From the NCBI RefSeq assembly GCF_042767895.1, contig NC_091578.1, positions 16,333,437 to 16,345,936 of the forward strand: a DNA stretch of 12,500 nucleotides. Reading direction: 5' to 3'. The stretch comes from Penaeus vannamei. Its lineage: Eukaryota; Arthropoda; Malacostraca; Decapoda; Penaeidae. Below are positions 1 through 7,560 of the stretch, piece by piece. The position numbers and the translations under genes were made by a program. Position 1 is the first letter of the stretch; every line of letters begins with the position of its first letter. The notes beneath the pieces were generated by a model. The model searched no databases. It saw only the letters and a program-made list of their open reading frames with translations, and was not told where the DNA came from.

Positions 1-383
1 ATTGCGAGATTTCATGGGCCCTTATTTAATGTGAAGTCTCCTTTTAAAACTAGATAGGAGCCTTTATGTTATTGTTCCTTTTTGTATGTATTTAAATTCA
101 ATGGCATTTAAAGAAACATTTTCATAATAACCCCCCTCGATGTATTTTAGAAACTTTTCATTTATTTTAAGTTATAGTTTTAACTTTTAAAATTACTTTT
201 AATGTCAATTTAATAATCATTACCTTTTACTTTTTATCTTGGCCCGTTCACTTCCCTTCGTGGGGGAAGTGAACGGGCCCCCTTCCTCCTTTCTTTAGGC
301 TCTAAGCCGCTATGCACCACTTGGGCTGGATGATTTTCGGGCTTCCCCTTGGCAGCAAACCTTACAGGTCCCCTCAATAAATA
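1..383 (+). repeat. Possible 5' LTR end of element B
   Basis: Positions 1-240 are AT-rich and hold no gene I can see. Positions 241-383 are more GC-rich, begin with a strong hairpin (241-279) and end with an AATAAA-like signal (376-381) just before a tRNA-Leu-like primer-binding site at 384. In an LTR retrotransposon the U5 end of the 5' LTR directly precedes the primer site, so this is where the LTR end would lie. The proposed end does not show the usual CA, and the left edge and the matching 3' LTR are both outside the window. The call therefore rests on the primer site alone. Confidence 0.35.
241..279. repeat. Perfect 16-bp hairpin, GC-rich
   Basis: Arm 241-256 (GGCCCGTTCACTTCCC) is perfectly complementary to arm 264-279, leaving a 7-nt loop at 257-263. 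Surrounding sequence is AT-rich, so the palindrome stands out. It may be a regulatory or terminator-like structure in the proposed LTR of element B, or a remnant of fold-back repair. The sequence alone does not decide. Confidence 0.85.
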
Positions 384-403
384 TGGTGGCAGCGTGTGGG
401 ATT
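384..403 (+). promoter_or_regulatory. Putative tRNA-Leu primer-binding site (element B)
   Basis: The stretch starts TGGTGGCAGCG and continues GTGGGATT after one extra T at about 395. A eukaryotic tRNA-Leu acceptor 3' end of the type ending ...CCCACCGCTGCCA plus CCA would pair with all of it except the inserted T. An LTR reverse transcriptase would prime minus-strand synthesis here. The tRNA sequence is recalled from general knowledge of animal tRNA-Leu(AAG), not looked up. The AATAAA-like signal just upstream fits an LTR end. Confidence 0.5.
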
Positions 404-512
404 TGGTTATGTGTATGAGCTTCCTTGCTCGAGTTCTTGACTTCTCCAGCAACTTAGTTTTTTCATAGTATTGGAGAGCCACATTTTGTATTTTAAGATG
501 CATGTCTATGTA
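404..512 (+). other. Leader fragment of element B (non-coding)
   Basis: This is non-coding sequence between the putative primer site of element B and the truncated left edge of element A. I see no ORF or repeat of note. If the nesting model is right, the leader resumes after 4029 and leads to the gag start at 5158, giving roughly 1.2 kb of leader once element A is removed. Confidence 0.3.
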
Positions 513-540
513 TAGGTGGAGAATCTTCATTCTCCACCTA
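513..540. repeat. Perfect 12-bp hairpin at LTR break
   Basis: Arms 513-524 (TAGGTGGAGAAT) and 529-540 are perfectly complementary around the 4-nt loop CTTC. It lies at the point where 5' LTR homology of element A begins. The 3' LTR has only an imperfect version of this palindrome near 3927-3949, so the perfect form is specific to the broken end. Confidence 0.85.
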
Positions 541-619
541 GCTGTTGACCTGACTATACTTGTACTCGGTTTCTCAAAATAAAGAGATAAAAATCCAGTC
601 TGGTTTCTTAACCTCCACA
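513..619 (+). repeat. Truncated 5' LTR of element A
   Basis: Positions 541-619 match 3953-4029 of the 3' LTR nearly base for base and end in the same ...CCTCCACA. Weaker homology continues left to about 513 (AGGTGGA against GAGGCGGA). The first ~125 bp of the LTR (counterpart of 3800-3926) are missing, so the promoter-bearing left part is gone. This copy keeps a canonical AATAAA at 578-583, where the 3' LTR copy reads AATAGA after a 2-nt difference. Confidence 0.88.
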
Positions 620-620
620 C

Positions 621-637
621 TGATGACCCTTGGAGTG
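621..637 (+). promoter_or_regulatory. Primer-binding site of element A, tRNA-Trp-like
   Basis: One base after the LTR end comes TGATGACCC. It matches 8 of the first 9 bases of TGGTGACCC, the complement of the tRNA-Trp 3' end used as primer by CsRn1-type elements. The match decays further right. Position right behind the LTR is the main support. Confidence 0.55.
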
Positions 638-656
638 ACCCAAGTTTTTACACAAG

Positions 657-1400
657 ATGTCAGCAACACACAGGACGCTACCAGTCTGCTCTCTGGCCAG
701 CCTGCCGGAATGGATTTTTCAAGTGGAGCAGGAATTCCTCCTCAGGAATATCACCACCCAGACCACTAAATTCCGCCTGCTGGTCACTAACCTCCCGCCA
801 GAACTCCTTCTGACCGTCGGCGACCTCCTGCATAATCATCGGTACGCCACTTACGACGAGTTTAAGGAGGCCATTCTTAGGCAAGCAGCACCTAACCCTC
901 TGACCGCGTTAAGCTCCTTCCTGTCGTCTGACGCCGCGGACAACTGTACCCCTACAGAAATCCTTCACCACTTCCAGCGCCTCCTCACCCACACTAGCAC
1001 TACGCTCCCACCTGATGTCATGCACTCCCTGTTCCTCAAGCGGCTGCCCGCTGATATCCAGCAAATCCTGCTGGTGTCAGACGCCCCATTAGAGCAACTT
1101 GCCCTGCAAGCCGACGCGATACTCGCAGCTAGGGCACCCACATCGTCAATAGCAACAATGTCTGCTGCAACGTTGGGAGTCCTTGCAGCCCATGTTACCA
1201 CACTATCCCAGTCTTGCAGAAGATATCCACACAGGAACGTTCTCACTCCCGGCCTCGCTTTCGCATGCCTTCGCCACCACGCTTTGAACGGGGCATCAGG
1301 CGCTCTGCAACGCCCAACCGCCAGCCTCGCTTCCGCGTTCTTTCACCGCCGTGCAAAGAGTGGAGGAAACCGCGGAAACTGGGCGCGCCTGTCTTTGCAC
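657..1400 (+). pseudogene. gag: Element A gag (degenerate)
   Basis: The reading frame from ATG 657 encodes a capsid-like region: LPEWIFQVEQEFLLRNITTQ at the N terminus, a TYDEFKEAILRQ helix at about residues 63-74, and SLFLKRLPADIQQILL near residues 123-138. This fits CsRn1-type Gag, the structural protein that packages element RNA in cytoplasmic particles. From about 1205 the basic, Ser/Arg-rich segment expected after the capsid (HSRPRFRMPSPPRFERG) reads in the +2 frame, and the frame returns before the protease, so two compensating frameshifts are likely. I could not find an intact zinc knuckle; only an FHRR-like scrap remains around 1340. The 657 frame stays open to 1622 and therefore fuses gag with the protease. 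Confidence 0.8.
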
Positions 1401-1742
1401 GTCCGAGAAGCCTCCTCCTCCCTACGTTTCCTCGTCGACACAGGGGCCAAGGTCAGCCTCCTTCCGGCCTCCCACAGGGATAAACGCTTCTCCTCCCGCA
1501 TTCTGGAAGCTGTCAACACATCGCCTATCAACACCTACGGCGAGCGTTCGAGAACCCTCTCGCTGGAAGGCGAGCCCGGCCAACGATTCCAGTGGATCTT
1601 CCTCGTCGTCGATGTCCCATAACCCATCATCGGCGCCGACTTCTTGGCGCACTACGGTCTGACGGTTAATCTTCAAGGTATGGCCCTAATCCACCAATCC
1701 ACGGCCCACACGAATGCTGCTCCGCCTCTGGTAAGTACCCCC
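1401..1742 (+). pseudogene. pro: Element A aspartic protease (degenerate)
   Basis: The segment is in the frame of the gag ATG. FLVDTGAKVSLLP carries the retropepsin DTG triad, with the catalytic Asp codon at 1437-1439. The later conserved stretch PIIGADFLAHYGL follows about 60 codons downstream. A TAA at 1620-1622 interrupts the frame just before PIIGADFL, and a second stop closes it at 1740-1742. The protease would process Gag and Pol. The active-site triad is intact but the C-terminal half is cut off by the stop. Confidence 0.8.
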
Positions 1743-1753
1743 TAATATATACA

Positions 1754-2600
1754 GTGCTTCCCAGGACCTGCGCCTTCAATAGCATCCTGCGGGAATTCCC
1801 GGCCTTGACCAAGCCGATCAACCGGGCCACCCAACCACGGCACGAAGTCCGGCACCACATTGTGACCCATGGTCCTCCTGCCCATTCTCGCTGCCGTCCG
1901 CTCGCCCCCGACAGATGTCACAGTGCCAGGGCGGAGTTCGACCATATGATGTAGTTGGAGATTATACGCCCTTCCAGCAGCCAATGGGCGGCCCCTCTGC
2001 ATCTGGTGAAGAAGAAGGACGGTGACTGGCGCCCGTGCGGTGATTACCATCACCTGAATACGATCACCGCCCCCAACAGATACCCTCTGCCGCAACTGCA
2101 CTCCTTCTCCTACAAGCTGTCTGGCTGTACGGTCTTTTCCAGGATCGACCTCGTGAGGGCCTTCCACCAAATCCTGATCGCTGAGGAGGAAATCCCCAAG
2201 ACGGCCGTGATTACACCTTTCGGCCTCTTCGAATTCCTCAGGATGCCCTTCGGTCTCCGGAACGCAACTCAGACCTTCCAACGATTCATAAACGACATGA
2301 CTCGCGGCCTTGAGGGCGTCTAAGCTGAGATCGACGACATCTTCATCGCCAGCACCTCAGAAGCAGACCACACCCGCCATCTCCACGCCCTCTTCGGCAG
2401 ACTGCAAGAAGCGGGCGTCATCATCAACCCGGGAAAATACCAGTTCGGTGTCGCTTCCCTCTCCTTCCTCGGCCACACCGTCACCCCCCAAGGCATCACC
2501 CCAGTGCAAGAGAAGGTCACCACTATAAGGAAGTTCCCCAGGCCAGCGACTGAGAAACAGCTGCAGAAATTCCTGGGCATGTTTAACTTCTACAGAAGGT
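1754..2600 (+). pseudogene. pol (RT): Element A reverse transcriptase (degenerate)
   Basis: The segment is in the +2 frame relative to the gag/protease frame, so there is a frameshift between about 1742 and 1754. It opens with the protease-RT linker (REFPALTKPINRATQPRHEV) and continues through SSSQWAAPLHLVKKKDGDWR (fingers), FSRIDLVRAFHQI (motif A with catalytic Asp), MPFGLRNATQTFQRFIND (motif B) and IDDIFIAS (motif C). A TAG at 1952-1954 and a TAA at 2321-2323 break it. The second stop lies just before motif C, where the usual YxDD reads EIDD. After KFLGMFNFYRRFVP the segment joins NEAFEACKEAL of the next domain in another frame, so some 30 residues of the connection region are deleted near 2595. 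It is inactive as it stands. Confidence 0.87.
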
Positions 2601-3060
2601 TTGTCCCCGATAAACGAAGCCTTCGAAGCCTGCAAAGAAGCCCTGGCCTCTGCCACCCTGCTTAACCACCCTCTGCCGGAAGCTCCTCTCAGCATAGCAG
2701 TCGACGCCTCCGACACTGCCATCGGTGCTGTCCTACAGCAACATCAGGGTAAGCAATGGCAACCCCTTGCCCTCTTTTCGCAGACCCTGTCGCCACGCCA
2801 GTCACGATACAGTGCCTTTGGAAGAGAACTCCTGGCAGCATACTCTGCAGTGAAGCATTTCCAGCCATTTGTGGAGGCAAAGGAATTCCGCATCCTGACG
2901 GACCATAAACCCCTCACTTTCGCCTTACACTCGAGGACCCGCCGCCAATCCCCTCGCGAGGAGCGCCACCTGGACTACATCTCGCAGTTCACGACGGACA
3001 TCCGGCACATTCGGGGCGTGGACAACGAGGCCGCAGATGCTCTATCGAGGCTTTCCATAT
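2601..3060 (+). pseudogene. pol (RNase H): Element A RNase H domain
   Basis: The domain reads open in the third forward frame. The four acidic residues of the Ty3/gypsy RNase H are visible: SIAVDASDTAIGA, SAFGRELLAAYSAV, FRILTDHKPLTFAL and DNEAADALSRLS. It would degrade the RNA strand of the RNA-DNA hybrid during cDNA synthesis. This is the best-preserved part of element A, and the same open frame continues into the integrase remnant up to 3599. It is listed as a pseudogene because it is separated from its RT by a deletion and frameshift. Confidence 0.88.
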
Positions 3061-3814
3061 CTGCAGCGACCCTCACCGACGACGCAGTGGATTATCATCT
3101 GGTCAGCAGGGAGCAACGGCAGGACGCGTCCATGACTCCTCTCTTCGAGGGCCAGTCTTCCCTTAACCTTGAGAGAGTCAGGATCCCGAATTCCCGCGAT
3201 GACCTTCTCTGCGACGTCTCCCTCGGCTACCCCCGCCCATACATCCTGCTTTCCCTCCGTCGGCGATTCTTCGATGCCTACCACCACAATCGCGGCATCC
3301 GGGCCACCCAACACCTCATCCACAGCCTGACATCCTCCTCCTCCAACAGGAGATGGGTCGACCAGCTTCCCCTTGTCCTCCTCAACATCCGAACGTCATT
3401 TAAAGAGGACCTGCAGTGCACCACCGCAGAAATGGTCTACGGAACCACGCTCGACCTTCCCGCGGAATTCCTCGTCAAGGCCAGCACCATCGTGCCAGGG
3501 ACTTTCGTCACGGGAACGCAGCCGACCAACGAGACCTTCGAGGCAACAGGACTTCTACATACTCCCCAGGACTCTAAGACTGCTCGCTCGTTTTCGTAAG
3601 AAAACACCCGAAACCCCCTCTCTGCCCTCCCTACGAAGGGCCCTTCCCGGTCATCAGAAGAGGGGAGAAGACGATTACCATCCGCCGCCCTGAGGGAGAA
3701 GACACCGTGACCATCGACCAAGTCAAGCCCGCGCACCTGCAGCAGCCATTCAGGATCGCCAGAGTCCGTTTCGCGACCGCTACACTAGAGGGGGAGTGCT
3801 GTAGCAGCTCCTGA
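3061..3814 (+). pseudogene. pol (IN): Element A integrase remnant, core deleted
   Basis: After a linker the frame shows LRRRFFDAYHHNRGIRATQHL, the start of the integrase zinc-finger region, with the His pair compressed. At about 3325 it jumps to WVDQLPLVLLNIRTSFKEDL and AEMVYGTTLDLPAEFLV, which belong after the catalytic core. The Cys pair and the whole D-D-E core are therefore lost, by an in-frame deletion. The frame stops at 3599. The C-terminal GPY/F-like part (PPYEGPFPVIRRGEKTITIR, VTIDQVKPAHL) reads in the +2 frame from about 3590 to the stop at 3812-3814, inside the 3' LTR. Two breaks and a missing core make it non-functional. Confidence 0.83.
3786..3799 (+). promoter_or_regulatory. Polypurine tract of element A
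   Basis: The purine-rich run AGAGGGGGAG (about 3787-3796) directly precedes the TGT that opens the 3' LTR. This is the standard site for plus-strand DNA priming in LTR elements. It overlaps the end of the integrase frame. Confidence 0.65.
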
Positions 3815-4029
3815 TTGGCCGTCAACGCAGGACCGCACCTGACACGCGATTGGCCGACTCCCGCTTTGGAACTGCCCACATCGGCCGAGCTGACATCGGC
3901 GGTCAGGTTCTTAAGCCGCCGGACCTGAGGCGGAATTATCATTCTCCATTCAGTTGTTGACCTGACTATACTTGTACTCGGTTCCTCAAAATAGAGATAA
4001 AAATCCAGTCTGGTTTCTTAACCTCCACA
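3800..4029 (+). repeat. 3' LTR of element A (230 bp, complete)
   Basis: The LTR starts TGTAGCAGCTCC and ends CCTCCACA, giving TGT...ACA termini. The end is fixed by the match to 541-619 and the start by the purine tract at 3786-3799. Short length and these ends fit CsRn1-type elements. A small inverted repeat (CCGCC at 3916-3920, GGCGG near 3928-3932) lies mid-LTR. The poly(A) signal of the other copy is AATAGA here (3989-3994). Confidence 0.88.
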
Positions 4030-4274
4030 ACGGCACTCGTAGCTCTTGACAGGAATAGGGAAACTTTTTCTACTCCTCCATTATCTGATTTGTAGGTTTA
4101 CTCTATTTCATAAGTAACATGAATTCAACTGTACCATGCTGATGTACCAAAAGATTGATGTTTAAAGTGGAATTTGCAATTGCTCTGTGATCATGATTTT
4201 TGTTCAGTACTCGTGTTTAGATTACTTTGCTTTATCCTTTCCCCATTCCTAACCACTTCTTTGCTTTTGCCCTC
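4030..4274 (+). other. Non-coding, probable leader of element B
   Basis: Unique-looking AT-rich sequence lies between the 3' LTR of element A and the minisatellite. I see no ORF with protein-like composition and no recognisable motif. By the nesting model it is the continuation of element B's leader. Confidence 0.3.
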
Positions 4275-4684
4275 GCTTTCTCCCCCTGTGCTTTCCCTCT
4301 TTGTCGTTGCCTTTGCCCTCGCTTTCTCCCCCTGTGCTTTCCCTCTTTGTCTTTGCCCTCGCTTCCTAACCCTATGCTTTCCCTCGTTGTCATTGCCTTC
4401 GTCCTCGCTTCCTCCTCCTGTGCTTTCCCTCTTTGTCGTTGCCTTTGCCCTCGCTTTCTCCCCCTGTACTTTCCCTCTTTGTCTTTGCCTTCGCCTTCAC
4501 TTTATCCCCCGTGTTTTCCCTCTTTGTCTTTGCCCTCGCCCTCGCTCTTTCCCCTTGTGCTTCCCTCTTTGTCTTAGCTCTCGCCCTCGCTCTCTTTCCC
4601 CCTGAGCTTTCCCTCTTTGCTTTTGCTCTTGCCCTCGCCCTCGCTCTCTTCTTCCTGTGTTTTCCCTCTGTCTTTACCCTTTCC
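4275..4684 (+). repeat. 46-bp pyrimidine-rich minisatellite, about 9 units
   Basis: Units start with GCTTTCTCCCCCTGTG or a variant and continue with CTTTCCCTCTTTGTC and TTTGCCCTC. I count units beginning at 4275, 4321, 4361, 4407, 4453, 4499, 4544, 4589 and 4643. Most are 45-46 bp, one is 40 bp (missing CGTTGC) and one 54 bp (extra GCCCTC and neighbouring change), so a hexamer slips inside the larger unit. The + strand is almost pure pyrimidine with sparse G. Open frames on both strands through it are low-complexity products of the repeat. Confidence 0.92.
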
Positions 4685-5157
4685 CCCTCCTTTGTTTCCA
4701 TTTGTTTTCACTTGACTCTGATTGTGAAGATTGTACGGCAATTATTGTACATATTGCAATGTATATTCTGTTCATTTAACGTTGAGGTATTGGTGTATTA
4801 CTGTTTACATGTGAATTGCATACTGCGTTCGAATCTAAAAGACGAAGTTGCGATGAGTAAAGTTTTAGTTGTAAATGACTTGTACCAATTTTATTAACTA
4901 TTGTTTTATATGTCATATGATTTTTCTGAAGTCACGTATTAAGTGTTAAAGCTGCTTCATTGTGTATTGCTGAGAAACTGGATGTTAGTGTGGCTTACAG
5001 TGGCAAAGGGTGATATCGTACTGCATCTCGTTAGTGATTCATTGGTGATTTATAGAATTTTGGACAATTGATTTTGAAATAATTGAACCTAGAACTCTGA
5101 AAGAGTAATTAATGAGTACTGCATTGGTGTAACCATTGACGACTTTGACTTTAAAAC
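4685..5157 (+). other. Non-coding leader upstream of element B gag
   Basis: AT-rich sequence has many short stops in all forward frames. It runs directly to ATG 5158, the start of the gag frame. I see no repeat or hairpin of note. Confidence 0.35.
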
Positions 5158-6420
5158 ATGCCGAATAGAGGAAAGCTTCAGAAAGGCGCTGAGGTGAATA
5201 GCGGACCAACAACTAGGAGTCAGTTGACAGATAGTTTCCCCCTGATAGTACAGGGATCTGAAAGGCTCGTTCGTGACTCAGTTGCTGCGATGGAGGGAGA
5301 GATGACTATGATAGAAGAGTTCTATCAGAGAATAGCGGCTCTAATGGTCCAAAATGGGAGAAATTTACTTGCGAAAATAGAGGAACTCGCAAAGAAAATC
5401 GAAGAGCAGGCCAAGAATATTAATCCTTGGCTCGATAGGCTCGAGGAACAATTGCATGTGGAACAAGTAGTAGAAAATGCTGCAGTACAAACCAGTGGAC
5501 TGCAGGCTCCTCTCGGAGTTACCCAGAGGACTTCGAGTCCTGTTGAAAGAGTAGCCCCACAGGTTGCCACAACAGCACCTGAAGTGGAAGATAGGCTTCC
5601 AAGAACTACCATAATGGACAGGCTCACACGAGAGGTTGTAGAGTGGGAAAGGAGGCTTGTCGAAAAGGAAAGGTACCTAGACAGGGAAAGGCAGGAACTT
5701 CAGCAGAACTCGGGGGGGGGGGGGTGTCCCCAGCAGACCGCCTTTCCAGAGCCACTTAGGGTAACCAACTCAGGTCCTGTGCTTCTCTCTGAGAGACCCA
5801 CTCAGTGCACAAGAAGAGCTTAGGCTACTGTCGCTCCTGAAAGCCCAAGTTCAGACTTTGCATAAAGAGGCCCGCCATCTCTTGAAACGGATCACCCAAT
5901 CTCATATGTAATTAGTAGCTGAGATAATGTCCTCCACTTCAAAAGGGAGGTTTCAGCCTGCGACCCACTTAAGAGGAACCAGGAGATCGAATCCTGGATT
6001 CGGTCAATTGGGAATCTTGTCTGTCCTCCCACTGTCGAAGCTTTTATAAGGGCACCCATAGCAAATTGTGGAAAAGCCGAAACGATTATTAATTCGGTAA
6101 CTTTTGACCTTATAAGTGACTGGGACACTTTCAAACGGGAACTGAGGAGGAAATTCAGAGGGATATACTCAGCAGCGGATTTTTACAAAGTGCTATATGA
6201 CTATACCATAAGTGATTCGCAGACCCCAATGGATTTCTATCTGCAAATCGAAGCCTCGGTGTCTTGAGGCTTTAGAGATCATAGGGAGGGTATTGGTGAC
6301 CACAGTGAGCTCATCCGAAGGGCCTTTCTGTCGGGAGTGCCAGACTGGCTGCGAGATTTTCTCGCACTGAAAGAGGACTGCTCTTCACAACAGTTGGCTG
6401 AAATGGCTCAAAGAGTTTGA
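5158..6420 (+). pseudogene. gag: Element B gag (degenerate)
   Basis: ATG 5158 opens a 221-codon frame whose middle is a charged heptad-like helix (IEELAKKIEEQAKNINPWLD, residues ~77-96) followed by a Pro/Thr/Ala linker and a second helical stretch (REVVEWERRLVEKERYLDRE). A run of 13 G (5712-5724) lies just before the sense shifts: LSAQEELRLLSLLKAQVQTL reads in the +2 frame near 5804-5870. From about 5938 the first frame returns with a capsid-like region (SWIRSIGNLV, WDTFKRELRRKFRGIY, MDFYLQIEAS, LIRRAFLSGVPDWLRDFLAL), broken by TGA at 6265-6267 and ended by TGA at 6418-6420. This resembles Ty3/gypsy Gag with an N-terminal coiled coil. No zinc knuckle follows, because the sequence passes straight into the protease-RT linker, so nucleocapsid and protease are deleted. 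Confidence 0.72.
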
Positions 6421-7123
6421 AACCCAAGAAATGTTGCAGTTACTTAAACAACACCAAAAATTGTTTGATGGTGGAGAGGAAACCATTGATCTCGCCCCAG
6501 GAATTCGTCACCAGATTAACACTAGTGATGCCAAGCCCACATAGATGCTCTTATTGATGAACTAGAACCGATGGACACATTCACTACTTTTGATGCCAAA
6601 GCAGTTTACTGGGCAGTCGAGCTAGAGCCCAAAGACCGTCCAAACACGGCATTTTCTGACGGCTACAAGTTATTTCAGTTCTGCCGCCTCCCATTTGGTT
6701 TGTCCACAGCCCTGACAACATTTGAACGAACAAGGAATGTATTATCAACCTCTTTACTAGGCAAGCACACTCTCTGCTATATAGATGGTGTCGTGATTTA
6801 TAGCAGGGGATTTTCTCAACATTTGAAGGATTTGCAGACCTTAACCCTACTTTCAGCAGCAGGGATTAAGTTGAATTTAGATAAATGTACCTCCGCAGCC
6901 ACCACGATAAACCTCCTTGGGTTTATGATCGCTAATGGCAAATTCTCAAATGAAACCACCTCGTAACATTAAAGAAGTTTGCAGATTTCTTGGCTGCACA
7001 GAATTTTTTTGTAAGCATATCCCTGGTTATGCGACATCTCCTCACCACTGCACCCATTGCTTAAAAAAAAAAAAACATAAATGGTCTTGGGGCCCAGAAC
7101 AACAAAAGTCCTTTGACAAGTAA
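6421..7123 (+). pseudogene. pol (RT): Element B reverse transcriptase (degenerate)
   Basis: In the +2 frame, MLQLLKQHQKLFDGGEETID and HQINTSDAKPT are the linker that normally joins protease and RT, ending at TAG 6542-6544. The next recognisable part, in the first frame, is LIDELEPMDTFTTFDAKAVY (motif A, Asp present). The fingers region between the two is therefore deleted. It continues with CRLPFGLSTALTTFERTRNV (motif B) and LCYIDGVVIYS (motif C), where the second catalytic Asp of YxDD is replaced by Gly. After LLGFMIANGKFSN the frame shifts to the +2 frame (RNIKEVCRFLGCTEFF, KWSWGPEQQKSFDK) up to a stop at 7121-7123. A run of 12 A (about 7063-7074) lies in that segment. It is dead as an enzyme. 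Confidence 0.83.
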
Positions 7124-7132
7124 AAATAGCGT

Positions 7133-7560
7133 TTGATTTTGTCACCAATCCTTCGCCAACCAGATTTCAGCTGGGAGTTTGAACTCCATATGGATGCCTC
7201 TGCCTTTGCCATAGGCTCTTGTTTCATGCAGAGGAATGAAGACGATAATCCATATGCCATAGCTTACTATAGCAGGAAACTGAGGCCTGCGGAAACAAGA
7301 TATCCTGCTATTGATCTTGAGGCTTTGAGTGTTGTAAAGGGTGTACGGGTCTTCGATTCTTACCTCTATGGAAGACATTTTATATATACCGACCATAGGC
7401 CTCTAATTTATGTCTTCAGTAAGAAAACTAAATCTCCCAGGATGACCTGTTATGCCAATGATCTCTCATTTTATAATTTCAAGATAAGTTACAAAGAAGG
7501 CCAAACTAACCATGTTCCAGATCTTCTGTCAAGACAAATAGCCCAGGCCAAAGTCCTTTC
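7133..7560 (+). pseudogene. pol (RNase H): Element B RNase H domain
   Basis: The frame reads SPILRQPDFSWEFELHMDAS and continues with all acidic positions of Ty3/gypsy RNase H: HMDASAFAIGS, AIDLEALSVVKG, FIYTDHRPLIYV and NHVPDLLSRQ. It follows the RT after stops and a frame change between about 7121 and 7142. The same frame then runs on into the integrase N terminus up to 7903, making 256 open codons, the longest clean stretch of element B. It would cleave template RNA after cDNA synthesis in an intact element. Confidence 0.87.

Larger units (their letters stand above)
513..4029 (+). mobile_element. Element A: degenerate Ty3/gypsy LTR retrotransposon
   Basis: The order is partial 5' LTR, primer site, gag, protease, reverse transcriptase, RNase H, integrase remnants, purine tract and full 3' LTR, which is the Ty3/gypsy (Metaviridae) order. 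The gag style (PEWIFQVEQEF, then SLFLKRLPADIQQILL) and the tRNA-Trp-like primer site suggest the CsRn1-type clade; this is recalled, not searched. The 3' ends of the two LTRs (541-619 and 3953-4029) differ by about two substitutions and one 2-nt indel, so insertion looks moderately recent. The body is nevertheless broken by stops at 1620, 1952 and 2321, by frameshifts, and by deletions around 2595 and 3325. The missing left part of the 5' LTR removes any target-site duplication there. It cannot be autonomous. Confidence 0.88.

Noticed and set aside
234..620. 128-codon open frame on the minus strand
   Set aside because: It runs antisense through the hairpin, the proposed primer site and the 5' LTR of element A, has no recognisable domain, and is explained by those features.
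620..656. Target-site duplication around element A
   Set aside because: The left end of the 5' LTR is missing, so a duplication cannot be tested. Sequence right of 4029 has no partner at 508-512 that I would defend.
1742..2281. 179-codon minus-strand open frame
   Set aside because: It is antisense to the RT of element A, whose conserved motifs on the + strand explain the open reading. The high GC content lowers stop frequency.
4275..4684. CRISPR-like array
   Set aside because: Units are directly adjacent without unique spacers and vary in length, so this is a minisatellite, in what looks like animal DNA.
4174..4701. Leu/Ser/Pro-rich frames on + and Lys/Arg-rich frame on -
   Set aside because: All are translations of the 46-bp minisatellite in different frames. 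The Leu/Phe-rich product mimics membrane segments and the basic product mimics a nuclear protein, but both come from repeat composition.
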